Shown piece after piece: positions 33,901-44,244 of a stretch of 64,000 nucleotides of DNA; within the stretch, counting starts at the first letter, position 1, and each line of letters opens with the position of its first letter. The translations under genes were made by a program, and so were the position numbers. Origin of the DNA: Anaeramoeba ignava (taxonomy: Eukaryota; Metamonada; Anaeramoebidae); contig JAPDFW010000080.1 in the NCBI GenBank assembly GCA_028826165.1, positions 62,001-126,000 on the forward strand, read 5' to 3'. The notes under the pieces were generated by a model that saw only the letters and a list, made by a program, of their open reading frames with translations, was not told where the DNA came from and did not search any database.

Positions 33901-34901
33901 TCAAAAGGAGAAGTCATTTTAATTACTACTATGAAAAAAAAGCAATATTCAGGAATTATAAATGGAAAATTATGCACAATTCCAGTTTCCTCAGTTGATA
34001 CATTTAAGGTTTGTGGAAAGAAAATAAATATAAAAAAAAAAGTTCTTGATTTTGTTCTCATTTTATTTTTATATTTATATTTATATTTATATTTATATTT
34101 ATATTTATATTTATATTTAAGTTGCCGTTATTTGAACAACAAAATATTAAAACGAAAACAACAAAGATCAAAAAATCTGATAGAGACAAGAAAATTTATT
34201 CTTTTAATCCTGAAGAAGTTGCTCGACAAATTACTATTAGAGAATTTGAAGTTTTCCAAAAATTAAAATTGTCTGATTTCTTTGAAGATCCTTCAAAAGA
34301 AACCGATTTCAATGAATTTGGGAAATTAAAACAATTCCAAAAAAGAGTTTCTGATTTTGGTAAATGGATTGAGAAATTAATTCCAAAATCAAATGAAAAA
34401 TCAAACGAAAAATCAAATGAAAAATCAAATGAAAAATCAAATGAAAAATCAAATGAAAAATCAAATGAAAAATCAAATGAAACTATTATAAACTTTTTAA
34501 TCGCTTTAACTTATTCACTTGTGCAAATAAACAATTATAATTCCTCAATGGAAATTTACAAAATATTGAGCTTACTTGATTTATCTCTTTATTCAATTAC
34601 AGAAAAAAACTTGAAGAGTTTCAAAGAATTTTCCAATTTATTTGATAAAACAGAAAATTACTCAAACTATAGAAAAGAATTGGATCTTAACCAAAATAAT
34701 CCAGCAATTCCTTGTTTAATGGTTCATTTAATTGAATTGCAACTTTTTGGATATTATAAACAAGATTTTAGTGAAAATTATGAAGATTTTACTCTTATTC
34801 AATTTACACAAAAATTATTCGAAATTTTGAGATTTCAACATCAAGATTTTAATTTCACTAAAATTACTCGATTTGATTATTTTTTTAATGATTTTAAATA
34901 A
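30968..34901 (+). CDS. Coiled-coil protein with C-terminal RasGEF (CDC25-type) domain (4 exons)
   Basis: Spliced 717 aa from exons 30968-31039, 31122-31265, 32851-34008 and 34122-34901; all junctions phase 0, GT-AG. The C-terminal ~240 residues read as a diverged RasGEF catalytic domain. FNPEEVARQITIREFEVFQK corresponds to the family's E-I-A-x-Q-L-T block, followed by W-I-E-K-L, INFLIALTYSLVQINNYNS (the N-N-F/Y-N-S helix) and an N-Y-S-N-Y-R-K segment. Family knowledge: such domains load GTP on Ras-family GTPases. Residues ~70-330 are Lys/Glu/Gln-rich coiled coil. A short Gly-Lys-x-x-x-I-P-x-x-x-V stretch before exon 4 resembles part of an SH3-like fold. A (AAATCAAATGAA)n insertion (34388-34480) adds about eight Ser-Asn-Glu-Lys repeats inside the GEF domain. 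It shares only 122 bp with the Munc13-like start. I cannot name the N-terminal domain. Confidence 0.72.
31266..32850. repeat. RasGEF intron 2: modular AAACAAATTTACTTTTAA satellite
   Basis: A 1585-bp intron. Positions ~31270-32620 are about 45 copies of AAACAAATTTACTTTTAA, or an AAACAATTTT variant. Each is followed by ATTAATTCT or ATTAATTAT, with or without an inserted ACTTTT, giving unit lengths of ~26 and ~36 bp in irregular alternation. From 32625 to 32770 this changes to a hexamer-like TTCAAA/TCAAAT run, then TTTTTAAATTA copies up to the 3' splice site (AAATTAAAAG at 32850). Confidence 0.88.
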
Positions 34902-35035
34902 TTAATTAATTAATTAAAAATCAAAAATTAAAATCAAAATGTTTTATTTTGAGATGAAAATCAAAGAGAAAAATTTAAGAAAAGAAAGAAAAAAAAATGA
35001 TTTTTAATTTTTGATTTTTGATTTTTGATTTTTAG

Positions 35036-36512
35036 TTAAATCAATCCTCTTTCAATTAACATCAATTTAATTTTCTCAAAAATCAAGAGTAAATCGTCAT
35101 TATTAAGAACAGCAACTTTGAAGAAAAGGGAAATAACATTCGGATATTTCTGTTTAATAAAAGTATTATAATAAAGATAAGAAAAGCAACCCATAACCAT
35201 TTCACAATCAAGACGATCAATAAAACCACCATGACCAGGAATAGTATCACCAAAGTCTTTGATTTTCATTGCGCGTTTGAGTCCTGAAGCGAAAAAACCA
35301 CCAAATGGCGCAATTAAAGAGGCAAATATACTGAAACTTAACGAATGAAGTTGAAGAGGAATTAAAGTTATTGTTGTTTTTACTATTCCAAAAAATGACA
35401 AGGATTTGATCACAAAATCAGGAAGTGGATATTCTGTTGGAACAAACACTAAATCATGCTGGCAATGCGGATTCATATATGGACAAACTAAGTAATCAAA
35501 TTTTGACAGAAATCCTGCAGTCTTTTTTTTTTTTTTAAAAAAAATGTTTAAAAGGAAAAAAGTGGATCAAAAAAAAAATAATCTTTACAAAAAATCCAAG
35601 AACAATTGTAATAATAAAAGCTCCAATAAATCCTTCCCATGTTTTCTTGGGACTCAATTTAATCAAGGGAGTCTTGCCAAATGTTATGCCACTCAAATAA
35701 GCGCCAATGTCGTTGATGAAAATCAAAAAAATGGGAAGAAAAAACCAAATCAATCCATCAAAAACATTACTAACAAACCAATTTGACTGGAGAACTCCCA
35801 AGAACAAAGCCATCACACAAAAAGACAAGCGACGGAATTGGTATTTGTAATATCCAGATCTGAGAGAAGCAACAAAAACAATAAAAGTGAAGATGTAAAG
35901 AGAATAACTGATGAAATTATGGTAACGAATAAGAAAGTAAATGAATTTATTAACGAAGAAAGTGTTAATAAGTTTTTCATATTCAGATTGAAGAAACAAA
36001 GTGTGCAAATCAATATCATTTTCGATAGTTGAATTTGAATTTGGATTTGAATTTGAATTTGAATCTAAAGTTGAATTTTTGGAAACTGATTTAAAACCTT
36101 CATAATAGAATTTACTGTATCTTTTGATAATCAATTTTCCGTATAAAAAATAAACTAAAGTTAAAAGGAAAATCCACGGGATAAATTTGAAGAAAAAAGG
36201 AAGATGTTTTTCTTTTTCGGGTTTGATTCCAAGATCAATCGCTTCTTTGAAGGAAGCTATTGTCAAAAGTGAAATAAAAATAAGTGCGCCCATGTGTCCT
36301 CCTGATAAAAAAAGGTATAAAATTATAAACATTGTAAATGTTGATATTGTTCTGACTATAAAATTTCTTGCTCTTGATGGCTGTGCTGGTTTCTTAGCTT
36401 CTTCTTGTTTTGGTTCTTCTTGTTTTGGTTCTTCTTGTTTTTGTTCTTCTTGTTTTTGTTCGTTTTTTTTTATTGTTTCGTTTTTAGATTTTCGATTACG
36501 TGGTAAATTCAT
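35036..36512 (-). CDS. CDS1: Phosphatidate cytidylyltransferase (CDP-diacylglycerol synthase, 2 exons)
   Basis: Spliced 469 aa from exons 36512-35589 and 35521-35036 (67-bp intron, phase 0). It makes CDP-diacylglycerol from phosphatidic acid and CTP for phosphatidylinositol and cardiolipin synthesis, as a polytopic ER membrane enzyme. The CDS signature is near the C-terminus (SGLKRAMKIKDFGDTIPGHG, followed by GFIDRLD), preceded by the family blocks SPKKTWEGFIGA and APFGGFFASG. Several hydrophobic segments precede these, and LSKFDYLVCP after the junction aligns with the eukaryotic CDS1 family. I chose MNLPRNRK at 36512; open frame extends 5' but lacks family sequence. An acidic Gln-Glu-Glu repeat lies near the N-terminus and an Asn-Ser-Pro run mid-protein. 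It is convergent with the RasGEF gene (134 bp). Confidence 0.95.
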
Positions 36513-36901
36513 TAATTCACAAAAAAAAAATGAAAAAAAAAAAATGAAAAAAAAAATGAAAAAAAAAATGAAAAAAAAAAATTTTTGAGAAGTCGAAATT
36601 ATATTGAGGAATAATTTTATCTTTATCTTTAAAAACAAAATAAATCAAATTAAATTAAATCCAAAAATAAAATAATCAAAAATAAAAAAAAAAATTAAAG
36701 AGATCAAAAATAATCAATAAAAAAAAAAAATAAGAATTTTGTTTTTTTTCATTTTTCTCTTTGAGAATTTTTCTTGTAATTATTTTTAACAAGAAGAAAC
36801 CAAAACTCAAAAAAAATTTTTTTTGATTACAACTTTTAATTTATTTTAATCTTTGATTTAATTAAAAAAAATCAAAATCAAAATAGGGGTACAAAATCAA
36901 A
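36513..36901. promoter_or_regulatory. Divergent spacer between CDS1 and propeller gene 1
   Basis: 389 bp, with A-runs near the CDS1 start and T-runs at 36740-36770, and AGGGGTAC a few bases upstream of the propeller gene 1 ATG. A similar AGGGGTAT word recurs upstream of copy 4 (about 44416 and 44639). No other element is recognised. Confidence 0.45.
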
Positions 36902-38992
36902 ATGAACTTTTTCTTTCTTTTTTTTGTTTCTTTTGCTTGTTTCTTTGTTTTGCTAGCTCAATCCGAAGTTGTTCTTTCAAATTCTTTAACTTTCATACCT
37001 GGAGAAACAAATGTTATGGGCACTTTCCTTGATGAAGATGAAGGATTCATTTATTTTCTTGATGAAAGGAATTATAAATACAGCTATATTTGGAAATATG
37101 ATTTGAATACTCTTGAATTTTTGAATTATACTCATATTGAAGAAGATTATGTTAACTGTGGAGCGATTGATTTTAAAAATAAATTTCTTTATTTAGCAAC
37201 AAGTAATTCTCATAAATTTTTGAAGTTTAATTTAACATCATTCCAAGTTGTTGATAATGCAACATTAAATGTTTCATCTGGTAGTCAAGCAATAAGAGTT
37301 GAAATTGATATAATAAATCAAAAAGCTTATGTTGGATTCACAGCCCCAATTACTATTGTGAAATTTGATTTGGTGAAATGGGGTGAAAGCTCGTCTTTAC
37401 CTCTTTCAGGTGATAGATTATCAGGATCTATAATTGATATTGATAATGGGATACTTTATGTGGCAATAGATTCATATAGTGGAAATAATGCAACAATTTA
37501 CAAAATTGATTTATCAACTTTCACTCTAGTTGATTCTCTTAAAGTGAATTTACCAGGTGCTAAATTTTTAAATTTTGGAGTGATTGATAGTCCAACTCAA
37601 ATGATGTACTTTGGTATTGATCAAACTCCAATGAGAATTGCCAAAATCGATATAAAAAATTTCACATCAGTTGGAGTATTGAATTTACTGTCACAATCAT
37701 ATTGCTATGGAGCAGGAATTGATACATTCAATAGAATTGGCTATTTCTTAGCTGGAAATGGATACCTCATGAAATTGAATTTGACCGATTTCTCATTAAT
37801 TGATTCACTTCATTTTAGTAACTATTGGGTGGGCGCAATGGCTATTGATTTCAGTGCTAAAAATGCATATATTGAATCAGGAAATTCTCAGTTTGTTCGA
37901 GTGAATTTAACATCACTTACAGAAGTTAACAAGACTGGTCTTATTGTTTATACAGATCCTGTATTCATTTTGATTGATGAACAAAATCAAACAGCATATG
38001 TTTGCTTTAATGATCATGGAGGATTAATTGCTAAAGTTGATCTTCAATCATTTTCACTGATTGATTATTTGATTCTTGGGTTAAGTGATGATATATATCA
38101 GGGAGAAATTGATACTAAAAATGGATTCATTTATCTTTTCTTTTTCGATAATTTAACAATTTCTAAAGTATTATTATCAAATTTCTCATTAAGTGAAACT
38201 GTGTCATTGGATTCAGGTAGCTATACTATCTTAACTTCCTTTGATCAAGAAAATCAAATCCTTTATTTGTTATACGCCAATTCTAGTAATTATTATTACT
38301 TACTCAAAATTAGTTGTCCTGATTTGGAAATTACAGATTCCTTACCTTTACAAGAAAACATATTTGCTTATGGTTTGTATCCAGATCCTTGGCACGGATT
38401 TATTTATTGTTGGATTATTGAGTATTATGGACCTGGTTCAGGATATTTCCTGTATAAAGTTCAATTATCCACTTTCAGTAAAGTTGGCCAAGTTAATTTG
38501 ACAGAGTATGGAGTTGCTCATCCAGTTTTTGATAAAACCCATCAACTCATCTATTTTGGAGATTTTTCGGAATCGATTTATCGAGTTGATTTGATTAATA
38601 TGGATGTGATGAATGGTTATTTAGACATAAGATGGGCTGATTTTGTTTCATCTTTTATTGAATCAACTGATTCTTGGGTATTTTTTGTTGTGAATTATTA
38701 CAATTCAGCTTCTGGTGATTTTGATATTCCAGTAATACTTCAAATTGATTCATCTTCAAATCAATTAATTTCAAACACAACATTCGATCTAGTGTCTTCG
38801 AGCATAATTGATATGTATGATCCAACAACTAACTATGCCTATGCAATAATTCCTAACTCCGTGCCTTTTATTCTTTATCAACTTTCATTTCCAACACCGC
38901 CTCCAACTCCAACACCATCTCCTTCTTCAAGTCAACAAATTCTTTTTTCATTTTTGATTTTTGGAATAATGATGATTTTGGGATTATTTTAA
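36902..38992 (+). CDS. Secreted/GPI-anchored double beta-propeller protein, copy 1
   Basis: 696 aa, single exon. The N-terminal signal peptide is MNFFFLFFVSFACFFVLLAQ. Fourteen repeats of about 45 residues follow, from residue ~30 to ~665. Each has an acidic-Asp turn (I-D-x-x-N-x-x-x-Y) and a closing strand of the type K-I-D-L-x-x-F-x-x-V. Fourteen blades would fold as two seven-bladed propellers. The C-terminus is a Pro/Thr stalk (PTPPPTPTPSPSSSQQ) and a 17-residue hydrophobic tail ending in GLF with no charged residues, as in GPI-attachment signals. N-glycosylation sequons are frequent (NATIY, NLTSF and others). I recognise no named family; an adhesion or ligand-binding role on the cell surface is inference. 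It is the most divergent member, with a longer Pro-rich stalk, and sits first in the seven-gene array. Confidence 0.85.
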   Translation: MNFFFLFFVSFACFFVLLAQSEVVLSNSLTFIPGETNVMGTFLDEDEGFIYFLDERNYKYSYIWKYDLNTLEFLNYTHIEEDYVNCGAIDFKNKFLYLATSNSHKFLKFNLTSFQVVDNATLNVSSGSQAIRVEIDIINQKAYVGFTAPITIVKFDLVKWGESSSLPLSGDRLSGSIIDIDNGILYVAIDSYSGNNATIYKIDLSTFTLVDSLKVNLPGAKFLNFGVIDSPTQMMYFGIDQTPMRIAKIDIKNFTSVGVLNLLSQSYCYGAGIDTFNRIGYFLAGNGYLMKLNLTDFSLIDSLHFSNYWVGAMAIDFSAKNAYIESGNSQFVRVNLTSLTEVNKTGLIVYTDPVFILIDEQNQTAYVCFNDHGGLIAKVDLQSFSLIDYLILGLSDDIYQGEIDTKNGFIYLFFFDNLTISKVLLSNFSLSETVSLDSGSYTILTSFDQENQILYLLYANSSNYYYLLKISCPDLEITDSLPLQENIFAYGLYPDPWHGFIYCWIIEYYGPGSGYFLYKVQLSTFSKVGQVNLTEYGVAHPVFDKTHQLIYFGDFSESIYRVDLINMDVMNGYLDIRWADFVSSFIESTDSWVFFVVNYYNSASGDFDIPVILQIDSSSNQLISNTTFDLVSSSIIDMYDPTTNYAYAIIPNSVPFILYQLSFPTPPPTPTPSPSSSQQILFSFLIFGIMMILGLF

Positions 38993-39529
38993 TTAATTCC
39001 AATTCTTTTTTCTTTTTTCAATTTCAATCTTTTTTTCAATTCTTTTTTCAAGAAGAAAAATAAAAAGCAAAATTAATCCAAAATTTAAAATCTTTTATTT
39101 TTTTTTTAATTTAAATAAAAATAAAAATAAAAATAATAGAGAAATAAATTTTTTAATAATAATTATTGTAATTAATTTTTATTTCGAATAAATTGAATAA
39201 ATGAAAAAAAGAAATTAAATTTATAAATAAAAAAATTTTTTAAATTATTTGATCAAAAAGAAAGAAAAAGAAAAAAACAAATTAAAAAAAAATTTTTTTT
39301 TCATTTTCATTTTCTCTTTCTTTTCTTTAATTGTTTTTATTTAAAACAATTCCAAAAAAAAAAAACAAATTAAAAACAACAAAAACACAATTTCTCACTC
39401 TCTTTTCCTTTTTTTTTAATTAATTTCAATTTTAAAGTAAATTTTTGATAGATTCAATTTAATTTTATAAAATCCAAAATTTATTTTTCTTTTTATTTTA
39501 AATAAAAAAAAAAAACTAGAAATTAAAAA
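38993..39529. other. Spacer between propeller copies 1 and 2 (duplicated)
   Basis: 537 bp without a gene. It is almost identical to the spacer after copy 2 (41630-42141), apart from small indels in A/T runs and a few substitutions. Shared landmarks are TTTCAAGAAGAAAAATAAAA after the stop, ATTATTTGATCAAAAAGAAA, CACAATTTCTCACTCTCTTT and AACTAGAAATTAAAAAATG at the next start. It contains the 3' UTR of one gene and presumably the promoter of the next. Confidence 0.8.
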
Positions 39530-41629
39530 ATGAACTTTGTTTTGCTTTTCTTCATTTCAATTACTTGTTTCTTTTTCTTGGTTCAATCTCAATTCAATGA
39601 AACAAATTCTCTAAATTTCACAAAAGGAATGAAAACTATAGCTTCAAGTTTTCTTGATGAAGATGAAGGATTCCTTTATTTTCTTGATGAAAGAGACAAG
39701 AATGGATTAATGTATCTTTGGAAATATGATATGTATACTCTTGATATTTTGAATTACACTGATATTGGCATTACTTATGCTAGATACGGAGCTATTGATA
39801 CTGTAAACAAACTTCTTTATGTTGCAACCCATTATGGCTATCAATTTGTGAAAATTGATTTGAATACAATGCAAATTATTGATCAAATCGCCCTAAACGA
39901 CGCAATCAATAATTATGGAGTCAAAGTAGAAATTGATCTTGTGAATCAAAAAGCCTATGTTGGATACCAAACTCCAATGATTGTTAAGGTTGATTTGGCA
40001 TCATTTGCTCAAGAGTCATCTTTAACTCTTTCAAATTTCATGTTGATAGGATCTGTGATTGATGTTGATAATGGGATATTGTATGCCTCAACAGATACAA
40101 TTTCTGGAAACAATGCAACAATTTACAAAATTGATTTATCAACCTTCACAGAAGTTGATTCTCTTTTAGTAAATTTATCAGGTGTGGGAAAATTGAAATG
40201 TGGAGTGATTGATAACACAAATCAAATGATGTATTTTGGAACTTATCAATGGCCAATGAACATTGTGAAAATAAATTTAACAGATTTCACATCAGTTGGA
40301 TCAGTAGGCACTTCAGACGGAGGAGATTGTTATGGAGCAGGAATTGATGTTACAAATGGATTAGGATATTTCTTAAATATATATGGATACCTTTACAAAT
40401 TGGATTTAGCCACTTTCACAATAGCAGATGTACTTGATTTGAATGTATCTATGTCTTATACAATGGTGATTGATTCATCGGTTGAAAATTCTTACATTGG
40501 ATTGGAATACGCTGGAGTTTATCAAGTAAGTTTACCCTCACTTACAGTAGCAAACAGGAGTAATTCGATTGTTTATACAAAACCTGAATTCATTTTGATT
40601 GATGAACCAAATCAAATTGGATATGCTTTCTTTTCTAATTCTGGAGGAATACTTGCAAAAGTTGATTTTGAATCCTTCACACTTGTGGGCTATTTGATGA
40701 TGGGAGTGTATGGCTCTGATATATATCAGGGAGCAATTGATACCACAAATGGATTCATTTATCTTTTCTTTGATACTGGAAATTTATCAATTATTAAAAT
40801 CAGATTATCAAATTTCAGCCTCGATGGGAATGTAGCTGCGGATCCAGATCTCTCTGGAGATTATATCACTTTTGAGCAATCAAAGCAGATTTTTTATTTC
40901 GAGTATTCTAATAAGACAGATCATTATCAATACTTGGCCAAAATAAGTTCTCCTGATTTCCAAATTATTGCCTCTTTGCTTTTGACAGATATGAATGTTT
41001 ACACAATGGATTTTGATTTTTTGCATGGATTCCTTTATCTTTTCTACTATAATTATAGCGCAAGTGGATCAAAAAAATTTATTTCTAAAATTCAAGCATC
41101 GACCCTTAGCATAGTTGGACAAGCTGATTTAACCCAATATAAGTTCGAATATCCAGTTCTTGATCAAACTCATCAACTTATCTATTTTGGACATGGGGAT
41201 GAGTATAGTTATTTATTGATCTGCAGAGTAAATTTGGTTAATATGCAAGTTATGAATGATTGCATGAACATGTCTCTGAGTCATTTCTATGCATCCTTTA
41301 TTACATCCTCAGATTCTTGGCTATTCTTGGTTGTGGATTATTTAAATTCAACTTCTTCTCAATACGAAGGAGTATTACTTCAAATCGAAGCAAGTTCAAA
41401 TCAATTAATTTCAAACAAAACAATTAATTGTGATCTATTTAGAAGTTATGTCTATTCTCATGATTCACAGACAAATTATGGGTATCTTTTAGATTATTAT
41501 ACATCCGAAACTACTTTTTATCAATTTTCATTTCCACCTGCAATTCCAACACCACCTTCTTCAAGTCAACAAATTCTTTTCTCATTTTTAATTTTTGGGA
41601 TAATGATTTTGATTTTGGGATTATTTTAA
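39530..41629 (+). CDS. Secreted/GPI-anchored double beta-propeller protein, copy 2
   Basis: 699 aa, single exon. The signal peptide (MNFVLLFFISITCFFFLVQ) is nearly the same as in copies 3 and 7. The opening blade has FLDEDEGFLYFLDERD, shared by the whole family. Blade 4 (VIDVDNGILYASTDTISG, then NNATIYKIDLSTF) is the most conserved segment. The C-terminus has a short stalk (AIPTPPSSSQQ) and the family hydrophobic tail LFSFLIFGIMILILGLF. Spacers on both sides are near-identical copies of each other, so copies 2 and 3 arose from a recent ~2.6-kb tandem duplication; the proteins themselves have since diverged strongly in blades 10-14. Function is unknown; a surface receptor or adhesin is a guess. 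Confidence 0.85.
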   Translation: MNFVLLFFISITCFFFLVQSQFNETNSLNFTKGMKTIASSFLDEDEGFLYFLDERDKNGLMYLWKYDMYTLDILNYTDIGITYARYGAIDTVNKLLYVATHYGYQFVKIDLNTMQIIDQIALNDAINNYGVKVEIDLVNQKAYVGYQTPMIVKVDLASFAQESSLTLSNFMLIGSVIDVDNGILYASTDTISGNNATIYKIDLSTFTEVDSLLVNLSGVGKLKCGVIDNTNQMMYFGTYQWPMNIVKINLTDFTSVGSVGTSDGGDCYGAGIDVTNGLGYFLNIYGYLYKLDLATFTIADVLDLNVSMSYTMVIDSSVENSYIGLEYAGVYQVSLPSLTVANRSNSIVYTKPEFILIDEPNQIGYAFFSNSGGILAKVDFESFTLVGYLMMGVYGSDIYQGAIDTTNGFIYLFFDTGNLSIIKIRLSNFSLDGNVAADPDLSGDYITFEQSKQIFYFEYSNKTDHYQYLAKISSPDFQIIASLLLTDMNVYTMDFDFLHGFLYLFYYNYSASGSKKFISKIQASTLSIVGQADLTQYKFEYPVLDQTHQLIYFGHGDEYSYLLICRVNLVNMQVMNDCMNMSLSHFYASFITSSDSWLFLVVDYLNSTSSQYEGVLLQIEASSNQLISNKTINCDLFRSYVYSHDSQTNYGYLLDYYTSETTFYQFSFPPAIPTPPSSSQQILFSFLIFGIMILILGLF

Positions 41630-42141
41630 TTAATTCCATTTCTTTTTTCTTTTTTCAATTTCAATTCTTTTTTTCAAGAAGAAAAATAAAAAGCAAAATT
41701 AATCCAAAATTTAAAATCTTTTCTTTTTTTTTTTAATTTAAATAAAAATAAATAATAGAGAAATAAATTTTTTAATAATTATTGTTATTAATTTCTATTT
41801 CAAATAAATTGAATAAATGAAAAAAAGAAATTAAATTTATAAATAAAAAAATTTTTTAAATTATTTGATCAAAAAGAAAGAAAAAGAAAAAAAACAAATT
41901 AAAAAAAAATTTTTTTTCATTTTCATTTTCTCTTTCTTTTCTTTAATTGTTTTTATTTAAAACAATTCCAAAAAAAAAAACAAATTAAAAACAACAAAAA
42001 CACAATTTCTCACTCTCTTTTCCTTTTTTTTAATTAATTTCAATTTAAAGTAAATTTTTGATAGATTCAATTTAATTTTATAAAATCCAAAATTTATTTT
42101 TCTTTTTATTTTAAATAAAAAAAAAAACTAGAAATTAAAAA
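41630..42141. other. Spacer between propeller copies 2 and 3 (duplicated)
   Basis: 512 bp, a near-copy of 38993-39529; the last ~150 bp before the ATG are almost unchanged. No gene is present. Confidence 0.8.
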
Positions 42142-44244
42142 ATGAACTTTGTTTTGCTTTTCTTCATTTCATTTACTTGTTTCTTTTTCTTGGTTCAATC
42201 TCAAGTCACTCTTTTAAATTCTTTCGATTTCCCATTTGTTATGGATAATTCTCAATTAGGTTTTCTTGACGAAGATGAAGGATTCCTTTATTTTCTTGAT
42301 AGAAGAGATGGTGGTATGCTGAGCTATCTTTGGAAATATGATATGTATACTTTTGAATTTCTAGATTATTTGAATATTGGAATCGGAAGTGGAATGAAAG
42401 TTTGCGGAGCTATTGATACTGTAAACAAACTTCTTTATGTTGCAACTTATTATGTTAACAATATCTTTGTCAAAATTGATTTGAATACAATGCAAGTTGT
42501 TGATAATATAACATTTAGTGATTTATCGGCTAATGAACCCAAAAAAGTAGAAATTGATCTTGTGAATCAAAAAGCCTATGTTGGATACCAAAATCCGATC
42601 TATGTTGTTAAGGTTGATTTGGCTTCATTTACTGAAGAATCAAATTTAACTCTTTCAAACTACATGTTGATAGGATCTGTGATTGATGTTGATAATGGGA
42701 TATTGTATGTCTCAACAGATTCAAATTCTGGAAACAATGCAACAATTTACAAAATTGATTTATCAACCTTCACAGAAGTTGATTCTCTTTTAGTAAGTTT
42801 ATCAGGTGTGGCATATTTGAGATGTGGAGTGATTGATAGTACAAATCAAATGATGTATTTTGGAACTAATCAAAATCCAATGAAAATTGTGAAAACCAAT
42901 TTAACGGATTTCACATCAGTTGGATCAGTGACAGTATCAGGGGATCAATATTGTGCAGCAGCAGGAATTGATATATTGAATAAAATTGGTTATTTTATAT
43001 CTGAAAATGGATATCTTGTATATTTGAATTTAACAACTTTCACAATCACCAATTCATTTTATTTCAATGGTACTCACACTTATACAATGGTGATTGATTC
43101 ATATGCCGAAAATGCTTACATTCCAACAGAAGATTCTCAAATTTTTCAAATAAGTTTGCCTGAACTTACAGAAGGAAAAAAAAGAGATTTTCTTGATTAT
43201 TCAAATCCAGAACTCATTTTGATTGATGAAACAAATCAAATCGGTTATGTTTATTTTGATAACTATGGAGGAATAATTGCTAAAGTTGATCTTCAATCAT
43301 TTTCACTTGTTGACCATTTAAATCTTGGATTAAGTGATGATATATATCAGGGAGAAATTGATCTTACAAATGGATTCATTTATCTTTTCCCTGATACTGA
43401 AAATTTAACAATTACCAAAATTAGATTATCAAATTTCTCAGTTGATGAAACTGTCCAATTATATTCAGGTGGATCTGTAGATGCAACTTCTTTTGATCAA
43501 CAAAATCAAATTCTTTATGTTGGACTTTACAATTCTTCTGATTCAAAAGATTATTTAATCAAAATTAGCTGTCCTGATTTACAAATTATTGATTCTTTGG
43601 AATTTCCATCTTTGGTGACAATTACTAACTTATATCTTGATTCTGCGCATGAATATCTTTATATTTGGGTTTATGATGATAGTGCAGTTGGCTCATGCTA
43701 TTTTCTTGATAAAATACAATTATCCAATTTAACTCAGGTTGGTTCAGTTAATTTAACTCAATATGATTTTACTGATCCACTTCTTGATCAAACTCATCAA
43801 CTTTTTTTTTATGGAGATCAAAATACCTTTTCCATTTTCAGAGTAGATTTGATTAGCATGGAAGTTATCAATGATTCTTTGAATATTTCAGAATGGAATT
43901 CTTTTCAATCATCTTTTATTGAATCAAGTGATACTTGGGTGTATTTTGTTGTCGCTTATGAGGATCCTTACACTGATGAATATGAAAAAGGGGGAATCCT
44001 CCAAATTGAAGCAAGTTCAAACGAATTAATTTCAAACACAACATTTAATATTTTATCCACTAGTTTTATGCAAATTTATGATACAACAACAAATTATGGA
44101 TATCTTTTAGATTGTTCTTCGACGCCCATTATGCTTTATCAACTTTCATTCCCAAGTGTAACTCCTCCACCTTCTTCAAGTCAACAAATTCTTTTTTCAT
44201 TTTTGATTTTTGGAATAATGATTTTGATTTTGGGATTATTTTAA
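42142..44244 (+). CDS. Secreted/GPI-anchored double beta-propeller protein, copy 3
   Basis: 700 aa, single exon. The signal peptide MNFVLLFFISFTCFFFLVQ differs from copy 2 by one residue. Fourteen blade repeats are present. The blade 4-5 region (IDVDNGILYVSTDSNSGNN through STNQMMYFGTNQ) is almost identical at DNA level to copy 4, while the neighbouring blades differ. The stalk is TPPPSSSQQ followed by the standard GPI-type tail. Many sequons lie on predicted loops. It shares its upstream 500 bp with copy 2. No catalytic motif is visible. Confidence 0.85.
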   Translation: MNFVLLFFISFTCFFFLVQSQVTLLNSFDFPFVMDNSQLGFLDEDEGFLYFLDRRDGGMLSYLWKYDMYTFEFLDYLNIGIGSGMKVCGAIDTVNKLLYVATYYVNNIFVKIDLNTMQVVDNITFSDLSANEPKKVEIDLVNQKAYVGYQNPIYVVKVDLASFTEESNLTLSNYMLIGSVIDVDNGILYVSTDSNSGNNATIYKIDLSTFTEVDSLLVSLSGVAYLRCGVIDSTNQMMYFGTNQNPMKIVKTNLTDFTSVGSVTVSGDQYCAAAGIDILNKIGYFISENGYLVYLNLTTFTITNSFYFNGTHTYTMVIDSYAENAYIPTEDSQIFQISLPELTEGKKRDFLDYSNPELILIDETNQIGYVYFDNYGGIIAKVDLQSFSLVDHLNLGLSDDIYQGEIDLTNGFIYLFPDTENLTITKIRLSNFSVDETVQLYSGGSVDATSFDQQNQILYVGLYNSSDSKDYLIKISCPDLQIIDSLEFPSLVTITNLYLDSAHEYLYIWVYDDSAVGSCYFLDKIQLSNLTQVGSVNLTQYDFTDPLLDQTHQLFFYGDQNTFSIFRVDLISMEVINDSLNISEWNSFQSSFIESSDTWVYFVVAYEDPYTDEYEKGGILQIEASSNELISNTTFNILSTSFMQIYDTTTNYGYLLDCSSTPIMLYQLSFPSVTPPPSSSQQILFSFLIFGIMILILGLF

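Noticed and set aside
35536-36638. Longer start for the CDP-diacylglycerol synthase at 36638
   Set aside because: The extra 42 codons are Phe/Lys runs derived from an A-rich leader. MNLPRNRK at 36512 is the first ATG with sensible sequence.
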